From the NCBI GenBank assembly GCA_027604685.1, contig JADHYX010000150.1:9271-49211 (forward strand): a stretch of 39,941 nt of DNA, read 5' to 3'. Source of the DNA: Lobulomyces angularis. Taxonomy: Eukaryota > Chytridiomycota > Chytridiomycetes > Lobulomycetales > Lobulomycetaceae. The translations under genes were made by a program, and so were the position numbers. The notes below the pieces were generated by a model. That model did not search any database, was not told the DNA's origin, and saw nothing but the letters and a program-made list of their open reading frames with translations. The number at the start of each line of letters is the position of its first letter. Positions within the stretch are counted from its first letter, which is position 1. Positions 21,497 to 31,711 of this stretch are shown piece after piece.

Positions 21497-23534
21497 TTAT
21501 AATTTTTTTCCATTGTTTATCCAGTGTTCAATCATTTCATAACTATGTTCCGGTTGCTTTAAAAGGAAACAATAATCTTATTAAAACTTTTTATTTTACA
21601 AAGCTTACATCAAATGGCACCATATGACCTGCTTCAAATACACGAAGGAAAGTTAAGTTTTCATAAGATCTATATACACCAGCAGGTCTCTTAGTAACTT
21701 TACTAGTCCAGTGAACATCAGGAGCGTTATTAAATTCATCTTTTCCGTACCAATCTATGAATATTCAATTACCAAAAGATGAGTTAAAGATGAATTAAAC
21801 AAGAAAAAACCTAATTGCAATGTCCATTCTTTGTTACCCATCCAATTGCATATAAAATCAGCATCTCCTGCATAAATCAAAACTCTTACTCCACTTTCTA
21901 AAAGATTAGGAATTACACGAACTAAAAATTGGGGAAAAAAATTTAGTGCATTAATAAGCAATATTATCAAAATACCAAAAGGTTTCATCCAATCTCCGTT
22001 CATCAAAAACTTTAAGTTAATATCCATGTTGCAGCCTTTAAATGGTCTATCAACGTTGATTGCTTTTTGAACTTTAGGATCGTTCATAAAGCCTTCAATA
22101 TCTCTAATAATACCATAGCACAAAGGATTATCCTTCTCGCACTCTTTTCTAACGTCATAAACATTGGTTCCCGCCTTTTGAACTGGTGCTATCAAGGCAT
22201 TGTTACAATATATTGACCCAGGAACACAGGCAAAACGATTTTGATAGTTGTAGCACGCTTCTACTAAACTTTTGCAAGTGGACAGTTTTCCTCTCATTTC
22301 ATCACATTCTGCATCACTTAATACTGGGCCATAACTGTTTTTGCACGCCATTTCTGGATAAGAATCGTATTGCTTCATTAAAATAGTGATTAAAATTTTA
22401 TGATATTTGTGGTTTTACATTAAGCGGGTCAGTTAGACCGTTTCCAATAGCTAAAGACTTAAGATTAATACGAACAACGTTTGCTTTTGGATCGTAGTTC
22501 ATTATTTTCACAATAGAATTTTGTTTATTAATTTCATGACCAATTTGAGGGACATACTGAAAAAATAGGTTAAAAAATTAAAAAATAGGCTGCTTGGCAT
22601 ACGTGACCAGCATATGATTCGCCAGTAACATGAAATTCTGCTTTTTCGTATTTGGGGAATTTATTAAAGAACAGTTGCAAAAAGGCGTAAACATCAACAG
22701 CGGCTTCTTCGGTTGATGAAACTTCCTTTCCATCTGAATAAGAGAAACCTGCGTTTACTGGCTGGTCTAAAAAGATGATATTTGCTTTGTTATTCCAGCT
22801 CCATTTATTTTTGGTGGTGCTAGAACCGCCTTCATTGACTCTGTAATAAAGGTAAAACAGACTTCGTTAACTTAATACCTGCAAGGCCCAAGTTCCATTA
22901 AGAGACCAGTAAGTGAAGAACATCCTGGACCACCATTTAACCTAAGCAAATTAAAAAAAAATTTACGCATTATCAAGATTTCACCATAAAATAAGGGGAT
23001 CAGAGGCAGGTTTATTTCGAGATTCGAAAAACCAGAAGAAAAAGTGCCGCCCATCAACATCCAAGTAACCAACAACTTGCTTAACATCAGGGTCGCATAA
23101 TTCAACGTCCTCTTTAGTGCGTATAGCATATTTTGGGAATCCCTACGTAAAATAGTAACATAAGATTTAGGTTCAATATACCTCGTGACGGTGAACAGTC
23201 CAGGTTTCAATTTCGTCTTCAAGTTCATCAGCTTGCTTCTTGATCTTCTCGTATTCCGTATCAACATCGTGTTTCTAATTTAAGTATTAAAATTTATTAA
23301 AAAAAAAAAAATCGGTATTGAACTGTTTACCAAATTCTTGGCAAAATTATGTGCAAGTTCATCAATGTCATGTAAAACTTCCTTTAAGTCATTATCTAAT
23401 TTATCAAAATTGGTTGACTTGGATAGGAGGGTTTGGTGTATTAAAGGAGAATATGATGATAGCTTTTTGTAGTGCAATGAAGAAGACACCAGTCCTAGTG
23501 AAGAAAAAATCGAAACCAATAGAGAGAATTTCAT
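21497..23534 (-). CDS. Serine carboxypeptidase, carboxypeptidase Y-like (S10)
   Basis: Vacuolar or secreted peptidase of family S10 that removes C-terminal residues from peptides. A signal peptide ([19 protein letters not shown]) is followed by a propeptide, then the mature enzyme starting near [20 protein letters not shown]. The oxyanion region [20 protein letters not shown] is present. The catalytic triad is visible: Ser in GESYAGHYVP, Asp in [15 protein letters not shown], His in [11 protein letters not shown]. Several introns fall at codon-consistent sites. One splits GESYAGH from YVPQIG; another splits DPLN from [10 protein letters not shown], so the ATG near 22378 is not the start. Full length for the family, with no missing key residue. 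Start at 23534 chosen because it supplies the signal peptide. Confidence 0.93.
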
Positions 23535-24496
23535 TCAATAAAGTGAAATGATAATTCAATTTGGGAGGATTTAGGTGTGTTTTTATAACATTTGATTTTG
23601 GAGGTGTACATCATTTTGTATATTTATTCCGTTTTTTTTTCCAAGGATACCAAAATGCTTAACACCAAAATGAAGAAAGCAAAATATATAAAATAATTGA
23701 GACAATTTTTTGTGCCAAATTAGAATTTTTTAAAGTATTTCTCACCACCTGGCTTTCGATTTTAAATCATTAGATTTGATTACTGTAGTTGAATAACTTT
23801 ACTAAAAGTTTTTTAACAAAAGCAACAAAGGAGGAATTTTTGGTTCCACCTTTATTTTTAGTATGCAAAATTTTGTGTAAACAATACTAAACATTAAACA
23901 AGTGATCAAATCAAATGAAGGATAACTATGCCACAGATAAAAGATCAAATTACTACTTATGTCACTTGACAGCATTCAACTTTCAAGTCTATACTGTATA
24001 AATACTTAATTGTCTTTGCACATTAACTCAGCAACTGGTGGAGTGAATTGTAGTTATTGTGGGATATAATCAAATAAATTAATATTGCGTTTACAATTTT
24101 AACTCGACGGATCATTTTGGATTTTGATGGATATCGAAAATTCCTAAAATTACACTAAAATTACTATAAAGCCTACAGGATATAGCATTCTGTATACACA
24201 AACGTTTTTTCATCCTTAAATGTTATATGTTTTAAAATATTTAACAAAAACTACAAACTGGATTAAAAAATTGGTAAGTAGTCCTAATATTAATAATGAA
24301 CTGAATTATAAAATTTATTTTAGCTTATTAAATCAATCGTTTTAGATCTGTTATTCCTATAGCTTTTTGCAATGCAGATAAAGTATTAACTCCTTAAAAT
24401 CACAAAACCAAAAAAAAAAAAAAAAAAAATAATAAGAAAGTCACCAAAATAGATATCCTCAGTTTCAACTGTTAAAACAATAAATTTTCAATTAAA
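23535..24496. promoter_or_regulatory. Divergent intergenic region with TATA-like box and possible 5'-leader intron
   Basis: About 960 bases between the divergent carboxypeptidase gene and the gene at 24497. A TATAAATA element lies near 23997. A textbook intron, GTAAGT near 24273 to TTTTAG near 24323 with an internal CTAAT, sits in otherwise non-coding sequence. An A run lies at about 24411-24430. The intron suggests a spliced 5' leader for the plus-strand gene. No coding exon or RNA gene was recognised. Confidence 0.45.
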
Positions 24497-25115
24497 ATGT
24501 CCTCATCTATTCTCTCAACCACAACTAGTTTCAGTTTATCAAAGAAAGCTACTTCAACTGTCTCGAAATTTTTAACAAGTACAAACAATTCCCCTGTAAC
24601 TACTTCTCATCTTACAGCTTCTAACGCTGTAAATGAGAATACTTTATCAGCTGCTCTGACAGCTACCATTAAAACCACTTTGTCTATTGTAATGAAAAAA
24701 ACCTTTTTTTTTTTTATTTGGTTTCTTTTAGGTAACTGGTACTATTACTACAACCATAATTGATCCATTAAATAACCCTGTTATTGGTAATTTAATTTTT
24801 ATTATCGATGTTTTTTATATCATAGTCTTCTCTACATAAATCAATTGCAAAATTATAGGAGGAACTAAAAGTACAGTTTCGAATAGTAACTTGATTGGAA
24901 CTAATACTCCAGATCCTCAAATTGAAATTAATAGATTAGCATTGTTGGAAAAAGAAAAAGCTAACACAAAGGCTGCCTCTATGTTAACATGGTTTATTGT
25001 GCTTGGAATAATTTTAATTTTAGTAATTCTGATCGCAGTATTCTATTTTCGAAATAGAAAAAGGATTCTTTTACGTACTAAATCCGTTTCAGCTCATAGC
25101 ATGACTCCAATTTAA
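24497..25115 (+). CDS. Ser/Thr-rich single-pass membrane protein
   Basis: About 165 residues in three exons; introns start at GTAATG (after TTLSI) and GTAATT (after NPVI), both ending in AG and keeping frame. The N-terminal part is almost wholly Ser, Thr, Ala and Asn (SSILSTTTSFSL, SALTATIKTT, GTITTTIID), as in heavily O-glycosylated fungal cell-surface proteins of the Mid2/Wsc kind. A single TM helix (WFIVLGIILILVILIAVFYF) is followed by a basic stop (RNRKRILLR) and a short Ser-containing tail. No cleavable signal peptide is seen, so either the TM helix serves as anchor or an upstream coding exon is missing. It may be a wall sensor or surface mucin; no family identified. Confidence 0.68.
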
Positions 25116-25426
25116 ACTTATTTATTTTCAAATTTGAAGCAACCTTTTTTTTAAATTTATTCTATAGTTAAATTAATTATCATACAAATCTCATAAAACC
25201 AAATGAAAAAAAAAAAAAAAAATTAAAGGCAAATAAAAATTTAAAGCACTATTAATGTAATGTTAAGATTAAATTTTCTCACATGTTTTGTGAGATAAGT
25301 TATATAAAAAAAGTTAGATTTTTGAAATTATAATATCCTACAAAAATCACACTTTTGTATATACAATATTTTTTTTATTGATGCTGGGATGCTATTGGTT
25401 TATTTTTTATTTTTTTTAATTGAAAT
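25116..25426. other. Convergent intergenic spacer
   Basis: Lies between the 3' ends of two convergent membrane-protein genes. It contains an A run near 25205-25222 and T-rich tracts, suited to 3'-end formation on both strands. No gene seen. Confidence 0.5.
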
Positions 25427-25693
25427 CTAAACGTTTGAGACAATTGTAGTAGGAACTAAATCCATCTTCAAGACTTTTTTTTTTTTTTCATACCTAGCAA
25501 ATAAAATGCTGCCAATTATAATTGAGACTAAAACAATTGGTACGATTACTATCAAAGCAATAGTTTTTTCACTTAATCCTGAACTGTTTTCATGTGTTGC
25601 AGCAGTTGAAAGGGAACTTTGCCCTGATAAAGGTTTGATAATCACTGTTATAATAAGCGTTGTACTTGATGTAAGTTTAACTAAACTTTTCAT
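25427..25693 (-). CDS. Small single-pass membrane protein (5' end unsure)
   Basis: 88 residues from the ATG at 25693. A short stretch, SSTTLIITVIIKPLSGQ, leads into a Ser/Thr/His ectodomain segment (SSLSTAATHENSSGLSEK). A TM helix (TIALIVIVPIVLVSIIIGSILF) and a basic tail (ARYEKKKKVLK) follow. The layout matches the convergent neighbour at 24497-25115, including a T-I-x-I-x-P-L-like segment before the ectodomain. An AG (CACAG) lies just upstream of the ATG, so 25693 may lie inside an exon whose 5' partner I could not find in 25694-26100. Function unknown. Confidence 0.5.
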   Translation of the reverse strand: MKSLVKLTSSTTLIITVIIKPLSGQSSLSTAATHENSSGLSEKTIALIVIVPIVLVSIIIGSILFARYEKKKKVLKMDLVPTTIVSNV

Positions 25694-26102
25694 ATCTGTG
25701 ATAAGTATTCCTTTTTAAAATGTGGATGAAAAAATTTTTGTCATGATTGAAATTAAAAAATCCAACTTCACCAGTTTCATAACTACAGCGATACTCAGTC
25801 AATATATATCCACAATTTTTATTTTCAAAGTGAGCCTATTAATTCTTCTATTACCAGAATAATTCAAAATACGTTTTTTTAGTACTGATAGCAAGTGAAC
25901 AAGTAAAATTTTAATTAAATGTATTTTTAGCTTTAATAAACCAAGCTCTAACAAATACTTATTTAATATAAACGCAATCAAAAAAATAAAATTTTTTCCA
26001 ATTATGGTAATAAACAATTAATTTCAGGGCAAGGTTTTCAACAGCTCAATAGTAACTTAAAAAAAAAAAAATTTGAGTTAAATTTCAGTAAACTAAAGTA
26101 AT
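25694..26102. other. Intergenic, no firm gene
   Basis: AT-rich region upstream of the small membrane-protein gene and downstream of the processing-peptidase gene. It may hide a 5' exon of the former, but no frame there is convincing. Confidence 0.4.
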
Positions 26103-27907
26103 TTACGTTGGGCTCATAGCTGCTCTGATTCTATTATAATCTTGTAGCCCATCAACAGGTCCATAACCAACAACGGCTACCTCTCTATCGTAAATGTATT
26201 CTCCAGCTACTCTCATAACATCAGCGGCAGTAACTTTTTCTATTAACCCATCTAACTCCCACGGAGTAAGCCTTTTCCCGAATGATAGCACTTGTCTTCC
26301 GATATCCTAAAATTTTTAAAAATCAATAACGAAAAATATTTATATACTAATTACCTCACAAACTGAACCCGATCCGTCGAGACCAAGATAAAGACTGGTT
26401 TTTAGTTGATTCTTTGCTCTAAACACTTCTACTTCCGTAATATTTAATGCCAATCTATGCCATTCCCTTTGAATATGGTGAATTAAATCGTCGAGATGAA
26501 CAAAATTATCGCTAATTGCATATAAACCGAATAAACCAGCTATCAATGGAAAATAAGTTTATTAAATAAGTAAAAACTGTGAGAGCATACTATCATTATA
26601 AGATGTGTTGAAGGCAGTAAAAGAATTGGCGAGGTATCCAAGAGATTTAATAGGTTGTTCAGTTACCCTTTGAGCAAGCTGGGAAGATACATGGTTGGCT
26701 GCTCCTAGCGAGCGGTCCCAGCTTCCAATAATAGTCTGTGCTACTTGCAATGGCCAATAGTCAGGGTTGGAGCAACCGACGCCTTCTACTGCTAACGCAA
26801 TATGCGCAGTTGGATGATTATCAAACCTTTATGAAAATTAAATTTTAAATATTCTTCGTAATTAAGAGGTTTTTGTACCTTGCCCGTAAATCGCTACCAG
26901 TAAAATTGGCTTTAGGCACTTTAGGTCTTGCACTGCCAGGTCTTAAACTTCCAAAATGTTGTTCAGCTAATTTCACTAAGTGGTCATGATCAACTCCTCC
27001 TAAAATAGGAATTATAAATAAATTAGAATTATAGAAGGAAAAACTGTGCTTTTTCTTATGATTCAAATGATTAATAACAAACCTGCAGCAGCCAAAACCA
27101 TTCGTTCGCTAGTGTAATTATTTTTAACATAGGAAAGTAGATCTTCTTGTTGAAGAGATTTAATATTGTCAGCAGAACCTACTACTCTATTTCCTAATCC
27201 AGTTCCTAAAAAAATTTATTTGTTTACAACACAAGTGTAATTAATAAAAACCTTGAAAGGCAATGGCATGTAAATGATCCATCACAACTTGCTCTTTGTC
27301 GTTTTCAAGTTCCTCATATTCACTTAATATTACTTTTCTTTCCTTTTCAATTACATCTTTTGAAAAGTTACTAGAAAGTAAAACATCACTTAGAACTTCT
27401 ACAGTTTTGGAAACGTCTTTAGCTAAAGCTTGAGCGTAGTATGCGGTTTGATCTCTGGAAGTTTTTGCATTAAAGTACCCTCCCTAAAATAATTGAACAA
27501 TAAGTTTAAATCATGCTTAAAAAAAATTTTAATTTAGAAGAATTAAATAATCTTATTCCAGTTAAATAAAAATGAAATCAAAAATTTACCATGCTTTCAA
27601 TTTGAGTTTCTAACTCAACTTGGCTTCTACTTTTAGTGCCCTTAAAGATCATGTGTTCTACAAAATGCGCTGTTCCATTATTTTGTTTATTTTCAAACCT
27701 AGAACCAGCATCAATCCATACACCTACAGTTGCAGTCTGCAGGTTGGGGTTTGACTCAGTAGCAATGGTAAATCCATTTGCTAATCTTGTTATCCTAGTC
27801 TGAGGGACATTTCCTAGAGAATTTTGATAAGTGAACGAAAGAGTAGAAGTTGATGGAATTGGACGTGTTATGTTACTAACAAATCTACGAGAAACTAATC
27901 TATTCAT
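26103..27907 (-). CDS. Mitochondrial processing peptidase beta subunit
   Basis: Zinc metallopeptidase (M16) that removes presequences from proteins imported into the mitochondrial matrix, acting as a dimer with the alpha subunit. An amphipathic, Arg-rich presequence ([16 protein letters not shown]) is followed by [12 protein letters not shown] and the inverted zinc motif HFVEH (H81, E84, H85) with MIFKGT; the distal Glu lies in the following helix (TVEVLSDVL). The intact HxxEH marks this as the catalytic beta subunit. Later markers: [15 protein letters not shown], the [10 protein letters not shown] to AGLFGLYA region, [18 protein letters not shown] and the end [11 protein letters not shown]. 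Seven exons. The start is 27907 rather than the ATG 11 codons upstream, because it begins the presequence cleanly. It implies a working protein-importing mitochondrion or related organelle. Confidence 0.93.
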
Positions 27908-28331
27908 TTCAATTTTTATTTTTTTATTTTTGTAATACAAAATTTATATTCAAAAAAAAAAAAATTTAAAATTTAAGTTTTACGCTACTTAAAATGCGTG
28001 AAGCTATAAAACAACACTTAATTACAACTAAATTTGATGGAAATTTTGGCATTAAATAGATTTATTGAGCCGATGAAATTATACCTGTTTAAGACTTCAA
28101 TTCTCGTGAAGAACAATTTTTTATTACGTAACGTATATAAATGGAAACCTTACAGTTTAATTTCCAAAAAGTCTTTAAAGATGAATGTGGTGATAATACT
28201 TTAATTTTAATATTATACAAAATGATGAAGAAAAAATACAAGGTTTTAAGTTTCTTTTTGCTTTTATTTTAAGCTTTAATCTACTATTTGTAAATGCACT
28301 TGATTTTTGTAACGTTTTTTAAGAATTTTAT
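27908..28331. other. Intergenic, one small unexplained ORF
   Basis: AT-rich spacer. A plus-strand ORF of 42 codons starts at 28141 (METLQFNFQKVFKDECGDN) just after a TATATAA. It is short and I recognise no family, so I do not call it a gene. Confidence 0.35.
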
Positions 28332-29641
28332 TTATTTTAGAATAGAAAGATATGAAGAAAATTTTCCTTGGCAAGAATTAAGGTGTCGTTGCAGAGTGTC
28401 CTTTCTGCCATACTTTTTACCACATCTTTCACAATCAAAAGTTGGCCCTATTTTACTTTAATATCATTATTAAATTTATTTTCCTACCAATGCCATGAAA
28501 ACATCTGTTATGTCGGGCCAAATCTGAATTTCTTCCAAAGGTGGTATTGCAAATAATGCATATCGGTCTGCCTAAAGAATGCAAATTACATATCAATAAG
28601 TTTTGGTAAACATACTTTCTTTATTGTGAATAGTAGCATGCGTTTTTAAAGATTCAATTTTTTTAAAAGATTTAACACATTTGGGAAATGAACATCTAAA
28701 AACTTTAAGTTTTGCAGCATCAGACTTGATTTTTTTCTTGCTATTGTCCTCAAGTACAGTGTCAGAGTCCTCAGAATCAGTCATATCATTGTCGTAGTCA
28801 CTTTTTATATTCAAATATGCACTTGATAGCTCTTCCGTAACTGCATCTCTTTTTCTTCTATTTTCATTTTTTATGGAATTTTTATTGGCGCTTCGTTTCC
28901 TAAAATCATCGTAATAGGTTGAAAAAACATTGTTGTTTTTATTCAATTTTATTTTTCCTTCACGCTCCTCTTGGTCAACTATTTTTTCAAAATAAAATGA
29001 AAAATATCTTTCAGCTGGATTTAATATCTGGTGGGATATAGCTATAGAAAAAGGAAAATAAGTAAAAATTAACAAGGTAGTATTTTTTTGTTTTACCTTC
29101 GTTTTCTTCGATTTTTAAATCATCCAGACTAATCACATTATTATTTTCTTTAAAAAGCATATTTTCACTATAGGTGTTAAATTTTTGAAAATCCAAGTGG
29201 TTGACAATGGAAAAATTATCATTAACTTTATTAGCAGTATTAGAAAAATTTAAATTATTATCTTTATCGTTGTGCTTTATGGGTATAAAATTTAAAAAGT
29301 CTTCTTTTTTTTGCAACGAATTAATATTTCTGCTCTGTATGGAATTTTTCGTTATCTTAAAACTATCCGTTATCTGAACAGTATCAGTATCAGTTTTAAG
29401 TTCCTTACTCCCCAATGAGTACTGCGTGTTGTGCTTAAGGCAGTTTTTGCATCCCAATACTGAATTGTTAGCAGCTGTGTTAAATTGCTCACGCTTATTC
29501 TGTTTTTGACTTTAAAAATAATTTTATTGAAGAAAAGCTTCAGTAGGATATTTTTTAACTTTTATTTTATTTTTCGTTTTATTTTTCTTTTATATTCTAT
29601 TAATACCTAGAATGGGTACAAGATGGTCCAATTATCTTCAT
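28332..29641 (-). CDS. C2H2 zinc finger protein, probable transcription factor
   Basis: Five exons. Exon 1 is short (MKIIGPSCTHS) and splices at GTATTA to QKQNKREQF. About 250 residues of Asn/Lys/Asp-rich, apparently disordered sequence follow, with an acidic Ser stretch (MTDSEDSDTVLED) and basic patches (NRRKRD, KKKIKSD) that could be nuclear signals. Three zinc fingers end the protein: CSFPKCVKSFKKIESLKTH (C-x4-C, then H-x3-H), CIICNTTFGRNSDLARH with H-x4-H, and CERCGKKYGRKDTLQRH closing with a Cys (C2HC). The tandem fingers have the usual F/Y and L core residues. The last stop is TAA after SILK. Probably sequence-specific DNA binding; target unknown. Confidence 0.82.
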
Positions 29642-29770
29642 AAATTTTAATTTAAAAAGATAATTTTTGAGAAATTTTTTTTTTCTGGGTTTTTTGTCAC
29701 GAAAAAATTATTGACTAAACCGCACTAATCTTTTTTTTAATAATTAAATTCTATTAAAAATAAAAAATCT

Positions 29771-31385
29771 TCATTTTTTAGTTTTTTTAGTTTTTTTTCC
29801 TTTTCCATCTGATCCAGACTTCTTAGCTTTTTTTAGTAAAGCCTGTTGTTCCAACTAAAAACAAAAGGAAAAAAATTTAAGGATAAAGGATTTATGTTGT
29901 ATAATTTACTTTTTTTGCACGGTTTCTCTTAAACCAACGCTGAATTTTAATAACTGACATAACTTGAATTTTTAAGTTCCTTATTTCTTCATATCTTTTT
30001 TGTTTTTCCATCTTGTCATCTTCCACTACTCTTTCTAGTTCAGCATAGATCTACAAAACAAAAAATTCAAAAATAAATACTTTTTATTATCATATAACTC
30101 ACAGTTAAGAGATTTTCTAATTTATCTTCGGTATCTTTTTTTTTTTGCTTCATAATCTCAATATCGTTAGTTTTAACTTCAGTATCTTCGTCATATTTTG
30201 TCATCCAATTAGCAATCTGCTTTTCCAATTCATTTCTTTGTCTTGTCAAAAAATCAACAACCTAAATCAAAATGATTTAAATGACAAGTATGCATTAATT
30301 TTCACTTTTTCATGACTCTTTTCTTCCATTTCTAATTTTTTAATGTATATCAATTTTTTCTTTTCTAATTCAACCTCTTTAAGTAAACATTTTTGCCTAA
30401 CGCTAATTTCATGGGCTTTAGTTTCTTTTTTTATATAGCGTTGCTCAGAAGTGGTGAGAGCATTGATCTCTTGAATCGTGTCCTTTAACTGCTGAATAAC
30501 GTTGTTTCTTTCGAGGGCCTCGTCTTCCAATAGCTTCTTTTCCTGAGCCAACTCTTTCTGCAACTCTTTTAGTAATTCAGATGCTTCCAATTCTCTGTTT
30601 ATCGTATTCTGGAGGGTGTTTTTTTTGCGATATTCTTCCTCCACTGTCGTTGACAATGAGTCAAACTTGCTTTCTTTCAATTCTCTTAACGATTTGGATA
30701 TTAATGCTAAGAGCGACGCTCTCTCGTTTTGGATTTTAATCAAATTTTGTGAAACACTTGGATGTGATTTTAAATTTTTCGCCAGAACTATGAAAGAAAA
30801 TAAAAGTTGTAGTAACTCCCGATAGCGTTATTTTTACCTTGTGTAGATCTACTCAATTCATGCGTTATATCAGTAATTTGTAATTTACTCTCCTAAAAAA
30901 CCAAAAGTTGTGTTAAAACAATTTGATGCTAATTTCGTTTTTTAATTTTTTTTTTTACTTTAAATTTTGTTTTATTTGGTAACTGTTTTAATTTATCCTG
31001 ATCAAAAACTAAATCCTGATAGCGAGTTTCTAATTGCCTTTGATCTTTTAAAATTCTTGCAATTTCATCTCCTTGTAACTAAGGGGATTATTTTTAAGTT
31101 TTTAATAAAAAATATAACTTTATTTTATTTTTATTAACCGGTCTGTTATCAGTTTTTAAGACATCTGCTTCAATGTCACCCAAAACTCCAAGCTGTTCGA
31201 TAGAATCTTCCTAAAATAAAAAGAAATTTTTTAAAAAAAAACAAAACAATTAGAATTACTAAAATTGATATATATTGTGGACATTTATGAGAAGGCAATA
31301 GTAAGCTCATATGCATAATTTGCTCTTTAACTAATGATGTTGACAATCTCTTCTCTTGCTTATGTGAAATTGTTTGAATTCCCAT
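29771..31385 (-). CDS. DRC9/IQCG-like dynein regulatory complex subunit
   Basis: The nexin-dynein regulatory complex links axonemal doublets and controls flagellar bending; DRC9 (IQCG) is a coiled-coil subunit with an IQ calmodulin-binding motif. The protein starts MGIQTISHKQEKRLSTSLVK, then has DSIEQLGVLGDIEADVLKTD, a long coiled coil (ELKESKFDSLSTTVEEEY; EASELLKELQKELAQEKKLL; RQRNELEKQIANWMTKYDED), and the segment YAELERVVEDDKMEKQKRYEE leading to the IQ motif IKIQRWFKRNRAKK. It ends with the Lys/Gly tail typical of IQCG (KKAKKSGSDGKGKKTKK). About eight exons. Subunit identity rests on architecture and the tail; a general IQ coiled-coil protein is the alternative. Confidence 0.78.
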
Positions 31386-31711
31386 TTTATAATTTCTAAT
31401 AATTATTAACTTTTTTTTTTTTTTTTTTAAAAAAATTTCGCGTTTTTGTATCTCAAATTTTTTTAATGATTCTTACTATGCTTTTTGAGAGTACTACTTT
31501 GGCTTTAAGATAATGTTAAAAAAAGAAAATTAATTGCATTCTTTAAATAAAGATCAATTTCATTTGTGCAGTCTAAAAAAAAAAAAAATAGAGAATTTTA
31601 ATGTAAAATCTGGTCTAAAAAAAAAAGAACATCGTTCTTAAAAAATGATGATAAGAAAAAGTATAAATAAAAATACAAAAAATATATAGATAAAAAAAAA
31701 AACTGAGATCT
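31386..31711. other. Intergenic, no gene seen
   Basis: AT-rich spacer between two minus-strand genes, with A and T homopolymer runs only. It must contain the promoter of the DRC9-like gene and the 3' end of the RabGAP gene. Confidence 0.5.

Noticed and set aside
22186..22386. 66-codon plus-strand ORF
   Set aside because: Fully antisense to a conserved carboxypeptidase exon with no features of its own.
21340..23620. tRNA or snRNA genes in intergenic regions
   Set aside because: I looked for T-loop GTTCRANNC with an A-box, and for U6-like sequence, in the gaps between genes and found no stretch that also gave an acceptor stem.
28141..28269. 42-codon plus-strand ORF METLQFNFQKVFKDECGDN...
   Set aside because: Preceded by a TATA-like sequence, but no family match I can name and no convincing second exon; kept only as a note on the intergenic entry.
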